DNA of 24,936 bases, taken from contig JAOHHD010000023.1 in NCBI GenBank assembly GCA_028117185.1, positions 1 to 24,936 of the forward strand, given 5' to 3'. The notes below the pieces were generated by a model. It saw only the letters and a list, made by a program, of their open reading frames with translations, was not told the origin of the DNA and did no database searches. Position numbers and translations under genes: made by a program. Source of the stretch: Luminiphilus sp. (GTDB lineage Bacteria; Pseudomonadota; Gammaproteobacteria; Pseudomonadales; Halieaceae). The stretch's first letter is position 1. Each line of letters starts with the position of its first letter. Below, in pieces: positions 16,596 through 24,330 of the stretch.

Positions 16596-18098
16596 TCACC
16601 GCTGAAGTGACACGACGTTGCTGGGCTGCTTTGCCTCAAGGTGCATCAGTTTGGCAAATATTTTCCGTTGAGTCTTTTGAAGTGCTTGAACCATCTTGTT
16701 GCTCTGCAGGCCGGTTGCCCCATATTTAAGCATCTGAGGAGAGAACTTGGCCCTCTTGTCAGCTGAAGACCATCCACCAATGTAAGCTTGGTGGGTAACG
16801 CTAACATCCTCCATATCGCATTTGGTTGACCAAGTGTGTCGCAAACAATGCGTTGATAGGCTGGGGTTTTTAGTGGCTAATCGTAGGCGCTTGCTCAGAG
16901 TTGCGCTTGGGGTGCTTGGGTCGATCTCACTATTTAGCCAATCAATGCCCTCAACAAGACTCCTGACCATCAGATCCACGCCTAGCACGAGAGGAACTAG
17001 ACGCCTTCTGACTTCCCCACTTTTTGTTTCTTCTTTGAGTGCCAGATATGGCAAGTTACCTGTAAGCACTACGGAGTTTTCAACATCCTGAGTTAGTCGC
17101 GCTACCTCTGTTGGCATCATTCCGCCTTGAAACATTGCCAGCAACACAGCGGCTTTGGCATCGTTTCTTCTCAAGCAGTCCGCAACAAAGGCAGCTTGTT
17201 CTTCTTCTGTTAGTGGGGACTTCTCCTTTGCCTTTGATAGCGTGTATTCAGGTCTTTCTACAGCCCAGCGTAACTTGAAGTACTTACTGATTCTGTTGAA
17301 GCAACCAATAGTCTCAACCAAGTCACGCTTAATCGTCTGGCCCTTTTTCCCACTGTCCACCATATCCTCTGCGTAAGCCTCCAACCCTTCAGAGATTCTT
17401 ATGTCTACGTTGTCTTCATCTGTCTGTCGGTCACCAATGTATTGCAGGATGCTGCTGAATCGTCGGTAACGCCTCTTCCATGTTGGCCCTTCCGTTTTCC
17501 ATGGGCCGCCAATACGATTTTCTGCATACCAATAAAAACACTGACTAAGATAGCGGGGTGGTTGCCTCCGCTTCTTAAGCAGGGCGTCTCTAGCCCTCAC
17601 GATAACTTGGTATTCCAACTGCTCGTCGGGTGTCAGTTCGGCCGCTGGATCTGCCTTTTGATACTTGCGTCTGGTTCCGTCTATGAAGTCATCAAGTCCT
17701 GAGATTTCATCTGCTAGGAACTCAGACACGGGCTGCTCATGGGTGTCGCCAGAGCCATCTTCAGCTTTGTAGGAGTCGGTCTGCGGTGGATGCAGTGAGC
17801 CGGGGGCCACAGTGCCGCCCCATTGTTTCGACTTGTCTTTTAGTAGCGCAACAGCAAGAGAATCAATCTCAGCATCTGTAAAAGAGTCTGGGTGGGAGAC
17901 GGTTCTTCTCTTCAGTTCCAGTTCGTAAAGGTTGGTCATCTGCGCAGCTTCTTTCTGAACTACAGAGGCATTGTCAGATAGCTTGGATTTCATAGCCTTT
18001 TGAAATACCGCGCCTTTGACGCCCTCATACCTTCGCCGGTACTGCAGTGCGTTATTCCTGCGAATACGAACATGCTTTGGAAGATCGTCTTTTCTCAC
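16596..18098 (-). CDS. Tyrosine recombinase (integrase), catalytic Arg I replaced
   Basis: A 500-residue site-specific recombinase that would integrate the island at tRNA-Leu. Residues 1-200 are basic and probably bind arm sites; about 185-290 form the SAM-like core-binding domain; 295-460 form the catalytic domain. Visible catalytic residues are Lys in LKEETKSGEVRRRLVPL, His417-x-x-Arg420 (STHCLRHTW), Trp443 (IGGWSS) and Tyr459 (MLKYG). The first catalytic arginine, expected in G-[ML]-R-P-[ST]-E, is Met328 (GGMMPTE), so activity is doubtful. GTG 18098 is the first in-frame start after a stop and directly abuts the 22-bp tandem element, which may allow autoregulation. Confidence 0.92.
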   Translation of the reverse strand: MRKDDLPKHVRIRRNNALQYRRRYEGVKGAVFQKAMKSKLSDNASVVQKEAAQMTNLYELELKRRTVSHPDSFTDAEIDSLAVALLKDKSKQWGGTVAPGSLHPPQTDSYKAEDGSGDTHEQPVSEFLADEISGLDDFIDGTRRKYQKADPAAELTPDEQLEYQVIVRARDALLKKRRQPPRYLSQCFYWYAENRIGGPWKTEGPTWKRRYRRFSSILQYIGDRQTDEDNVDIRISEGLEAYAEDMVDSGKKGQTIKRDLVETIGCFNRISKYFKLRWAVERPEYTLSKAKEKSPLTEEEQAAFVADCLRRNDAKAAVLLAMFQGGMMPTEVARLTQDVENSVVLTGNLPYLALKEETKSGEVRRRLVPLVLGVDLMVRSLVEGIDWLNSEIDPSTPSATLSKRLRLATKNPSLSTHCLRHTWSTKCDMEDVSVTHQAYIGGWSSADKRAKFSPQMLKYGATGLQSNKMVQALQKTQRKIFAKLMHLEAKQPSNVVSLQR

Positions 18099-18099
18099 T

Positions 18100-18121
18100 T
18101 GTGGTCACATTTGTGGTCACA
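18100..18121. promoter_or_regulatory. Candidate integrase arm-type sites (integrase end)
   Basis: Identical to 9383-9404: two tandem TGTGGTCACA decamers separated by TT. It lies between the integrase start codon (18098) and the tRNA-proximal att core (18173), 51 nt from the core. Being in the integrase 5' region, it could also serve as an operator for the integrase gene. Confidence 0.65.
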
Positions 18122-18172
18122 TGAGGTGTTACGATACCACGATAATGGCTTAGATAAGCCAAATATTTGGCT

Positions 18173-18193
18173 ATAAGTGGTGCCCAGGAGAGG
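18173..18193. repeat. tRNA-proximal att site
   Basis: Second copy of the 21-bp direct repeat at 9281-9301. It covers the last 13 nt of the tRNA-Leu body, the encoded CCA and 5 bases beyond, so the tRNA remains complete after integration. Confidence 0.93.
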
Positions 18194-18265
18194 ACTTGAA
18201 CCTCCACGCCCTTTGCGAGCACTAGCACCTGAAGCTAGCGTGTCTACCAATTTCACCACCTGGGC
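18178..18265 (-). tRNA. tRNA-Leu(CAG)
   Basis: The minus strand folds as an 88-nt class II tRNA with encoded CCA. The acceptor stem is GCCCAGG/CCTGGGC with discriminator A. The D arm contains AATTGGTAGACAC. The anticodon stem-loop CTAGC-TTCAGGT-GCTAG presents CAG, which reads CUG leucine codons. A long variable arm follows, with a T loop of GTTCAAG type. It is the integration target of the island; the 3' part is duplicated at 9281-9301. A tRNA-Leu at this place before rnr is also known in Pseudomonas. Confidence 0.97.
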
Positions 18266-18627
18266 AGCGGGAAACTCTGTTGAGTTAGAGGGCGCGGAGC
18301 GTACTGCGTCGCCCCACAACTGTCAATTTTGCCCTCAGGGCGGCATCGCACTTGCGATCTGCGGCGAAGCCTCCTCGGCTTGACGGACGCACTGTTGGAT
18401 AGACCAATAGGTCCGGGCGTTCGACGCTGTATCTGAGAACACTGTCCAAGGTTGACCGCGACTCTCGCTTAGGTCCGATGCCCTGATGGGCCTACCGACA
18501 CGATCACAGTAAAAGGTATGTTTTGGGCAGATTCGCGCCCTCGAGAGGCGTACACTTAGCGTTCATGCATCAGGAGCTCTAACAAGGGCCGTCCGGAAAT
18601 CCTTTGGCACCGCGCCGCAAAGATCAA
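18266..18627. other. Divergent tRNA-Leu / rnr intergenic region
   Basis: About 360 bases. The tRNA promoter occupies 18298-18326. The rest has short hairpins (for example AAGCC/GGCTT near 18370) but no gene and no clearly convincing promoter for rnr. Confidence 0.5.
18298..18326 (-). promoter_or_regulatory. Promoter of tRNA-Leu
   Basis: On the minus strand, a perfect TTGACA -35 (18321-18326) and a weaker TACGCT -10 (18298-18303) are 17 nt apart. The following discriminator is GC-rich (CCGCGCCC), a feature of stringently controlled stable-RNA promoters. The leader to the mature 5' end would be about 25 nt. Confidence 0.7.
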
Positions 18628-21177
18628 ATGAATCAATCACCTGCTGACCCCCAACCTTCGCGGGAAGAGGATCGCTATGCACATCCTATCCCCAGTCGGG
18701 AGGTGATCTTGGGTGTGCTCGAAATCGCCGATGCACCCATGAAATTCGGCGCTATCGCCGAGCAACTGGATTTGCAGGAAGAGCGGGACCTCGATGCGCT
18801 GCGCAGAAGACTGCGTGCCATGCAACGAGATGGACAGCTTATTTCTGGCCGGCGGGGCGCCTATGGTGTGCCGAAACGAATGGATTTATTGCGTTGCCGG
18901 GTGATGGGTCACCGCGATGGCTATGGGTTTGCTCGTCCGATTGAGGAGGAGGGTGAAGACTTATTTCTGTCGGCTCGAGAGATGTATCAGGTTTTCGATG
19001 GTGACGAAGTATTGGTTGCCATAGCGGGGGTAGACCGCCGCGGCCGCGCCGAGGGCCAAATCGCGGAGGTGCTGAGTCGCGCCCATACCCAGGGAGTGGG
19101 GCGTTATATGGAAGAAAGCGGCATCGGCTATTTGATTTCTCACAATACGCGCATTCGAAACCATATTTTAATTCCACCCAATAGCAAAGGTGGCGCGCGT
19201 CATGGTCAGCTGGTGTCGGTTGAATTGACCGATTACCCCTCAGCAAAGCTTGGCGCCAAAGGAAAAGTGGTGGAAGTGCTCGGTGATCACCTTGATCCCG
19301 GTCTTGAGATTGATGTGGCCATTCGTGCCCACGGTATTCCTTGGGAATGGCCCGACAAAGTCCTCCGCGAGGCCGGTACCCTGGGTGAAGAGCCTGCTGA
19401 AGCCGATAAACATCACCGGGTCGATCTGCGTCATGTGCCCTTTGTGACCATCGACGGTGAAGACGCGAGAGACTTTGATGATGCGGTGTGGTGTGAGCAG
19501 CGAGAGGATGGCTTTCAGCTCTGTGTCGCCATTGCCGATGTGTCGCATTACGTGCCGGTAGGCAGTGCGCTAGATGAGGAGGCCAGCCATCGGGGGAATT
19601 CCGTTTACTTTCCCGAGCGGGTGGTGCCCATGTTCCCTGAGGTACTGTCGAATGGCTTGTGCTCACTCAAACCCCGAGTGGATCGCTTGGCGATGGTCTG
19701 CGACATGCAGATTGGGCCAGAGGGTGAGTTAGCCGACTACGTTTTTTACGAAGCGGTGATTCACTCGCATGCGCGCCTAACCTATACCGACGTGGGTGCT
19801 GTCATCGCCGCCGGTGAGAGCCCTAATGTGGCCGCTGAGCGGTATGGTGATATCGCTCGGCTCTATCGCTTATATCTCGTACTTCGTGGCGCGCGTGAGC
19901 AACGGGGTGCGCTCGATTTTGATACGCAAGAAACCCGTATTGTGTTTGATGAGCAGCGCAAGATCGCCGCTATTGAGCCGGTCTACCGAAACGACGCGCA
20001 TAAGCTGATCGAAGAATGTATGTTAATTGCCAATGTGGCCACCGCCCGATTTTTGGAGGCGAGCGAGCTGCCTGCTTTGTTTCGTGTGCACGAGGGCCCG
20101 AGTGCGCAAAAGCTCGAGAATTTGCGTGCCTTTTTGGGCGAATTGACACTCGAGTTACCCGGCGGTCTCAAGCCAACCCCCGAACACTATCAAGCGTTGC
20201 TGAGTGTGGTTGAAGGGAGAGATGATGCTCAGGTCATTCAAACCATGCTGTTGCGATCGCTCTCCCAAGCGGTGTATCAGCCCGATAACGGCGGCCACTT
20301 CGGGCTTCACTTTGATGCCTACGCCCACTTTACGTCGCCGATTCGCCGTTACCCTGACTTATTAGTGCATCGTGCTATCCGGTCGGTTATTCGAGGTCGC
20401 GGTAAGAGTGCTCAGGTAAGCCGCGTGTCCGGCGCTAAGGGGCTACGGCGCGAGGTAATTTATCCCTATGATATGGCCGGCATGTTGGCGCTGGGTGAGC
20501 AGTGCTCGATGTCCGAGCGACGTGCCGATGATGCGACGCGCGAGGTGGATGCATGGCTCAAATGCGAATTTTTGAAGGATCGTATTGGCGATACTTTTTC
20601 GGGCGTGATTGCGGCCGTGACCAACTTCGGCGTGTTTGTCGAGTTGCACGACCTGTATATCGAAGGCTTGCTGCATGTCAGTGCGCTGCCCGGCGATTAC
20701 TATCATTTTGACCAAGCCAAACAGTGTTTGGTCGGCGAGAGAACCCGTCAGATTTTTAAACTGGGCGGCGTGGTCGCCGTTAAGGTCGCCCGCGTTGATC
20801 TAGATGATCGAAAAATTGACCTCGAATTAGTCGACGGCGCGAGCCCAAAACGGGCTGCCGGGGCAGGAACGCGCAAGCAAGGCAAGGGTGATAAAAAGGC
20901 AAAGTCCAGCGGCGAAGGACCTAAGAAGGCGCGCCAGACTCGCAGAAAAACCAGCAGTGAGAACCCGAGTAAGGCAGCGTCGAACAAGACTCCACCTAAC
21001 AAGACTAAATCCAACAAAAACAAGTCGAGTCAGGCGAAGTCGGGAAAAGCTCAACTGGGTCAGGCAAAGGTGAAGGACGGTAGCGCGACGAAAAAATCGA
21101 AGAGTCGCAAAAAGTTAGGCAAGTCGGCTGCTGCTAAATCGTCAAACCGAGCCGGCAGTTCGCGCAAAGCGCGGTGA
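18628..21177 (+). CDS. rnr: RNase R, 3'-5' exoribonuclease
   Basis: An 849-residue protein that degrades structured RNA from the 3' end and takes part in rRNA quality control. Its order is an N-terminal winged helix (YAHPIPSREVIL, LDALRRRLRAMQRDGQL), cold-shock domains, the RNB domain, an S1 domain (about 654-733) and a Lys-rich tail of about 115 residues. The RNB active site reads IDGEDARDFDDAV with Asp276, Asp282, Asp284 and Asp285. The ATG at 18628 matches the N-terminus of known RNase R; an upstream TTG at 18604 would add 8 residues. Neither has a strong ribosome binding site. rlmB starts 3 nt after the stop. Confidence 0.97.
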   Translation: MNQSPADPQPSREEDRYAHPIPSREVILGVLEIADAPMKFGAIAEQLDLQEERDLDALRRRLRAMQRDGQLISGRRGAYGVPKRMDLLRCRVMGHRDGYGFARPIEEEGEDLFLSAREMYQVFDGDEVLVAIAGVDRRGRAEGQIAEVLSRAHTQGVGRYMEESGIGYLISHNTRIRNHILIPPNSKGGARHGQLVSVELTDYPSAKLGAKGKVVEVLGDHLDPGLEIDVAIRAHGIPWEWPDKVLREAGTLGEEPAEADKHHRVDLRHVPFVTIDGEDARDFDDAVWCEQREDGFQLCVAIADVSHYVPVGSALDEEASHRGNSVYFPERVVPMFPEVLSNGLCSLKPRVDRLAMVCDMQIGPEGELADYVFYEAVIHSHARLTYTDVGAVIAAGESPNVAAERYGDIARLYRLYLVLRGAREQRGALDFDTQETRIVFDEQRKIAAIEPVYRNDAHKLIEECMLIANVATARFLEASELPALFRVHEGPSAQKLENLRAFLGELTLELPGGLKPTPEHYQALLSVVEGRDDAQVIQTMLLRSLSQAVYQPDNGGHFGLHFDAYAHFTSPIRRYPDLLVHRAIRSVIRGRGKSAQVSRVSGAKGLRREVIYPYDMAGMLALGEQCSMSERRADDATREVDAWLKCEFLKDRIGDTFSGVIAAVTNFGVFVELHDLYIEGLLHVSALPGDYYHFDQAKQCLVGERTRQIFKLGGVVAVKVARVDLDDRKIDLELVDGASPKRAAGAGTRKQGKGDKKAKSSGEGPKKARQTRRKTSSENPSKAASNKTPPNKTKSNKNKSSQAKSGKAQLGQAKVKDGSATKKSKSRKKLGKSAAAKSSNRAGSSRKAR

Positions 21178-21180
21178 CCC

Positions 21181-21927
21181 ATGGAAGAGACGGTATTTGG
21201 TTATCACGCCGTAGAGAGTCTCCTTCGCCTTGATCCGAAGCGAGTGAAGGCGATACTCGTGCAATCAAACCGCAATGACAAACGCATGCAAGCGCTATGT
21301 TCATTGGCGCAGAATCAAGGCGTAACGCTAGAACCGTGTTCTCGGCAGACCCTAGATGATCGTGTTGAGGGTCGTCACCAGGGTGTTGTAGCGGTATTGC
21401 AATCGAGTACTGCTGACAATAACGAGGGGATAACCGAGGCAAATCTACTGACTTTGGTAGGGCAGACCGCGGTGCCACTCATACTCATTCTTGATGGTGT
21501 GACCGACCCCCATAATTTAGGGGCCTGTTTACGCAGTGCCGAGGCTGCGGGGGTAACGGCGGTGATTTTCCCCAAAGACCGCAGTGCCGACGTCAATGGC
21601 GTGGTGCGCAAAGTGGCTTGCGGAGCCGCTGAAGCGGTGCCCTGGTTGAGAGTCACCAATTTGGCCAGAACAATCGAGTCGCTGAAAGAGGCAGGCATTT
21701 GGATTGTGGGAACCAGTGGCGATGCCACCGAGAGCCTTTTTGAGCAAGATTTAACCGGTCCTTGTGCACTGGTGCTGGGTTCGGAGGGGTCGGGGATGAG
21801 GCGTTTGACCCAAACGCTGTGCGATTACACGGCCCACTTACCCATGGCGGGCAGTGTATCGAGTCTCAACGTGTCAGTGGCGGCGGGTATCTGCTTGTTC
21901 GAGGCGGTGCGGCAACGTCGCGGGTGA
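21181..21927 (+). CDS. rlmB: RlmB, 23S rRNA (Gm2251) 2'-O-methyltransferase
   Basis: A 248-residue SpoU/TrmH-type SPOUT methyltransferase. An N-terminal substrate-binding domain (ETVFGYHAVESLL, VEGRHQGVVAVL) precedes the knotted catalytic domain. Motif 1 is DPHNLGACLRSAEAAGV with Asn112 and Arg118, motif 2 is LVLGSEGSGM and motif 3 is MAGSVSSLNVSVAAGI. It methylates G2251 (E. coli numbering) in the peptidyl-transferase P loop using SAM. It begins 3 nt after rnr, the usual gammaproteobacterial pairing, and is probably co-transcribed with it. Confidence 0.97.
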   Translation: MEETVFGYHAVESLLRLDPKRVKAILVQSNRNDKRMQALCSLAQNQGVTLEPCSRQTLDDRVEGRHQGVVAVLQSSTADNNEGITEANLLTLVGQTAVPLILILDGVTDPHNLGACLRSAEAAGVTAVIFPKDRSADVNGVVRKVACGAAEAVPWLRVTNLARTIESLKEAGIWIVGTSGDATESLFEQDLTGPCALVLGSEGSGMRRLTQTLCDYTAHLPMAGSVSSLNVSVAAGICLFEAVRQRRG

Positions 21928-22037
21928 CCAAGAGCCGCGACGGCGATATTGCAGCGCATATTTGGCATTTGCAAAGCGGTGGCGACCTTTGTAGACTCCG
22001 CTCCTCAAAAATTTGGCTGGGCCATTATAGGCCTTTC

Positions 22038-22081
22038 CTCCTTGCCACACCACGCGGTGGGTGGCTGTAAACCATAAGGAG
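22038..22081 (+). promoter_or_regulatory. rpsF leader hairpin that can hide the Shine-Dalgarno
   Basis: CTCCTT (22038-22043) is exactly complementary to the rpsF Shine-Dalgarno AAGGAG (22076-22081). Between them, GCCAC-A-CCAC (22044-22053) pairs with GTGG-GTGGC (22057-22065), forming a stable inner hairpin with a 3-nt loop and one bulged A. A 10-nt unpaired TGTAAACCAT lies on the 3' side. This could be a ribosomal-protein autoregulation site; an S6:S18-binding mRNA motif is known upstream of rpsF in many bacteria, but I cannot confirm its conserved bulge here. Confidence 0.55.
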
Positions 22082-22088
22082 TACGCGA

Positions 22089-22541
22089 GTGCGACACTAC
22101 GAAGTTGTGTTCATGGTCCATCCGGACCAATCTGAACAAGTCCCGGGAATGATTGAACGCTATAGCGCTGTCATCACAAAAGATGGCGGCACGGTTCATC
22201 GCTTGGAAGATTGGGGCCGGCGGCAGTTGGCTTACCACATCAATAAAATTCATAAGGCGCACTACGTCATGATGAACGTAGAGGCTACTAATGACGCCAT
22301 GGAAGAGTTGACGACTACCTTCCGTTACAACGACGCCGTCATCCGAAACCTGGTCATTCGACGCGACGAGGCGGTACTCGAAGAGTCTCTGCTGATGAAA
22401 GCCGAGCGTGAGGACAAAGAGCGTAAGGCGCGATACCAGGAGCGCAATGATAACGACGCGCGTAAAGCAGATGCTCCGGATTCATCCTCTGATGAGGCTG
22501 CCGAGCCGGCAGCAGACTCAGAAGTAGCAAGCGAGGAATAA
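22089..22541 (+). CDS. rpsF: 30S ribosomal protein S6
   Basis: A 150-residue protein starting at GTG 22089, 7 nt after AAGGAG. The N-terminus [20 protein letters not shown] and [19 protein letters not shown] are diagnostic of S6, which pairs with S18 on the platform of the small subunit. The C-terminal about 45 residues are charged and mostly acidic, ending in ASEE. In E. coli the equivalent Glu tail is extended by RimK; the terminal Glu-Glu here would allow that. rpsR follows after 3 nt. Confidence 0.98.
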   Translation: MRHYEVVFMVHPDQSEQVPGMIERYSAVITKDGGTVHRLEDWGRRQLAYHINKIHKAHYVMMNVEATNDAMEELTTTFRYNDAVIRNLVIRRDEAVLEESLLMKAEREDKERKARYQERNDNDARKADAPDSSSDEAAEPAADSEVASEE

Positions 22542-22544
22542 GCC

Positions 22545-22772
22545 ATGTCACGTTTTTTTCGACGACGAAAGTTTTGCCGTTTTACCGCTGAGGGTGTGAC
22601 AGAGATTGATTACAAAGATCTCGACACCTTGAAGCAGTATGTTTCAGAGACCGGGAAAATTGTGCCGAGCCGCATTACGGGCACCAAGGCAAAGTATCAG
22701 CGGCAGCTGGCGACGGCAGTTAAACGCGCGCGATATCTCGCTTTACTGCCTTACACTGACGCGCACAATTAA
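22545..22772 (+). CDS. rpsR: 30S ribosomal protein S18
   Basis: A 75-residue basic protein with the S18 pattern: [39 protein letters not shown] and [19 protein letters not shown]. It binds 16S rRNA together with S6. The gene is 3 nt after rpsF and 9 nt before the DUF2232 gene, in the conserved rpsF-rpsR-DUF2232-rplI cluster. Confidence 0.98.
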   Translation: MSRFFRRRKFCRFTAEGVTEIDYKDLDTLKQYVSETGKIVPSRITGTKAKYQRQLATAVKRARYLALLPYTDAHN

Positions 22773-22781
22773 GCATTAACC

Positions 22782-23663
22782 ATGCGCGGCCTCGCTGAAT
22801 TTATCATGCGCGGCCGGTGGCAAGCGCTGGGCGTTGCGGTATTGGGGTCTGGAAGCTTGTTATTCGGCTGGGTCAGTGCCGCAGCCATTGCACTGGTCAC
22901 GTTAAGAAACGGTTCGGCTGCCGGCGGCTGGCTGACACTGTGGGCAATTTTACCCGCCATTATTATCGCCGCGATTAGCGGCGATACGGGTAGCGTGCTG
23001 TTATTGCTGGGTACGTTTAGCCTGGCGGTCATTTTGCGCGAGAGTGTCAGTTTATCGCTGGCGGTGATGGCGAGCGTACCGTTGGCTTTGCTCGGTGGCG
23101 CTGCGTTAACCCTGTTCAATGGTGTGTTTTTGCAGGAGTTAGTGGCGACCTTTAATCAGGCGCTGGCGCAGTTCGAGCAGGAACTGGTTGAGGGTGAGGC
23201 GGCAGAGATGGTATTTAACGCGGTGTCGGTGCCTCAGGTCGCCGCACTGTTAGCGACGGGCAACGCGGTGATCGCGCTGCTAAGTTTGATTTTGGGGCGC
23301 TATTGGCAGGCCTCTCTTTACAACCCAGGGGGGTTTGGGGAGGAGTTCCGCGCGTTACGGTTGCCGGTTGGCGCGGTGTTGTTAATGGCCAGTACGGCGC
23401 TCATTCTGTGGTGGTTGGGCCCTGACTGGAGAGTGTGGAGCGCGGTTGTTGTGTTGCCGCTTACCATTGTGGGCTTCTCGCTGATACACGCTTTTGCGAA
23501 GAGAACGGGCAAGGGGGTCACTTGGTTGACTCTGATGTACGCACTGTGGATCGTGCTTGATCTGGTGAAGTGGTTGTGGGTGGGGTGTGTCGTCATAGAC
23601 ACCTTTGCCGATGTCAGGGGTAGGTGGAGACGATCTGCCGATCAAGGCCCCGGTGGAGACTGA
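22782..23663 (+). CDS. DUF2232 membrane protein of the rpsR-rplI cluster
   Basis: A 293-residue polytopic membrane protein with about eight helices; it starts MRGLAEFIMRGRWQALGVAV. A conserved-looking loop with YNPGGFGEEFRALRL between the central helices is typical of the DUF2232/YybS-like proteins found between rpsR and rplI in pseudomonads and relatives. The function is unknown; the fixed location suggests a link to translation or growth, which is only an inference. It is probably translated from the ribosomal protein mRNA. Confidence 0.88.
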   Translation: MRGLAEFIMRGRWQALGVAVLGSGSLLFGWVSAAAIALVTLRNGSAAGGWLTLWAILPAIIIAAISGDTGSVLLLLGTFSLAVILRESVSLSLAVMASVPLALLGGAALTLFNGVFLQELVATFNQALAQFEQELVEGEAAEMVFNAVSVPQVAALLATGNAVIALLSLILGRYWQASLYNPGGFGEEFRALRLPVGAVLLMASTALILWWLGPDWRVWSAVVVLPLTIVGFSLIHAFAKRTGKGVTWLTLMYALWIVLDLVKWLWVGCVVIDTFADVRGRWRRSADQGPGGD

Positions 23664-23723
23664 CGCTGTCGGTTATGGATTGAAGAAAGTCGACCGCATT
23701 GCCGGTTAACAGAGGAAGAAATG

Positions 23724-24173
23724 ATGCAAGTTATATTATTGGAAAACATTGGTAGTCTTGGCGGTCTAGGCGACACCGTAGACGTTAAACCCGGTTACGG
23801 CCGTAATTTTCTGATCCCACAGGGGAAAGCGGTTGCTGCAACAGAAGATAACGTCGCTAAATTTGAAACACGGCGAGCAGAGCTAGAGGCAGCCGCGTCC
23901 GAGACGCTCGCCGCAGCGCAGGCGCGAGGCGATGCAATCGCAGCACTCACGGCCATTGAAATTGCCGCTACCGCAGGAGAAGAAGGCAAATTATTTGGTT
24001 CAGTGGGAACCCGCGATATTGCTGACGCACTCACCGCCGCTGGCTGTGCTGTCGATAAGGCCGAAGTGCGTCTCCCTGAGGGCGCTATTCGTGAATTGGG
24101 CGAATTTGAGATCATGATTCAGGTACATGCCGACGTGTCGACGTCGGTGACGATCCATATCATCGCGGAATAG
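23724..24173 (+). CDS. rplI: 50S ribosomal protein L9
   Basis: A 149-residue protein beginning [20 protein letters not shown], followed by [16 protein letters not shown], the L9 N-domain signature. A long connecting helix ([20 protein letters not shown]) and a C-terminal domain ([16 protein letters not shown]) follow. It binds domain V of 23S rRNA at the base of the L1 stalk. Two ATG codons stand in tandem (23721 and 23724); I use the second because it fits the family N-terminus and puts AGGA 7 nt upstream. Confidence 0.98.
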   Translation: MQVILLENIGSLGGLGDTVDVKPGYGRNFLIPQGKAVAATEDNVAKFETRRAELEAAASETLAAAQARGDAIAALTAIEIAATAGEEGKLFGSVGTRDIADALTAAGCAVDKAEVRLPEGAIRELGEFEIMIQVHADVSTSVTIHIIAE

Positions 24174-24180
24174 CCCTCGC

Positions 24181-24197
24181 CGGGGCGGTACGCCCCG
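24181..24197 (+). terminator. GC-rich hairpin after rplI
   Basis: A perfect 7-bp stem CGGGGCG/CGCCCCG with a GTA loop, 8 nt after the rplI stop. No T run follows, so it may be a weak or Rho-assisted terminator or an mRNA 3'-end stabiliser rather than a classical terminator. Confidence 0.45.
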
Positions 24198-24330
24198 CAA
24201 CTGCCGATATCTGCTGGCGCGTTGCCGTTGTCACAGGTACTCTATTCGGCCCGGTGGCTGATGATGCGCCAGCTTGATAAGAGCTAGCGTCAAGGCGACC
24301 GGCCGATGGTGCACAACAAAAGGCAACGTT

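Larger units (their letters stand above)
9281..18193. mobile_element. tRNA-Leu-integrated genomic island, about 8.9 kb
   Basis: A 21-bp exact direct repeat marks both ends; the right copy is the 3' end of tRNA-Leu(CAG). Inside are a tyrosine recombinase gene next to the tRNA, a polymerase-like protein gene, an AT-rich non-coding region and accessory genes (graspetide cassette, Rap1a/Tai-like proteins, thermonuclease, small membrane proteins). The flanks (purA side and rnr side) are genes normally close together in related genomes. Many island genes are small, less GC-rich than the flanks and of unknown function. No conjugation, capsid or portal gene is visible, so it is neither a complete ICE nor a complete phage. 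Confidence 0.9.

Noticed and set aside
9281..18193. Interpretation of the island as a complete prophage or ICE
   Set aside because: No capsid, terminase, portal, lysis, relaxase or type IV secretion gene is visible in any of the reading frames.
18839..19666. 275-residue minus-strand ORF inside rnr
   Set aside because: It is antisense to the conserved RNase R coding sequence, has low-complexity His/Pro/Arg composition and no family resemblance; a shadow of high-GC codon bias.
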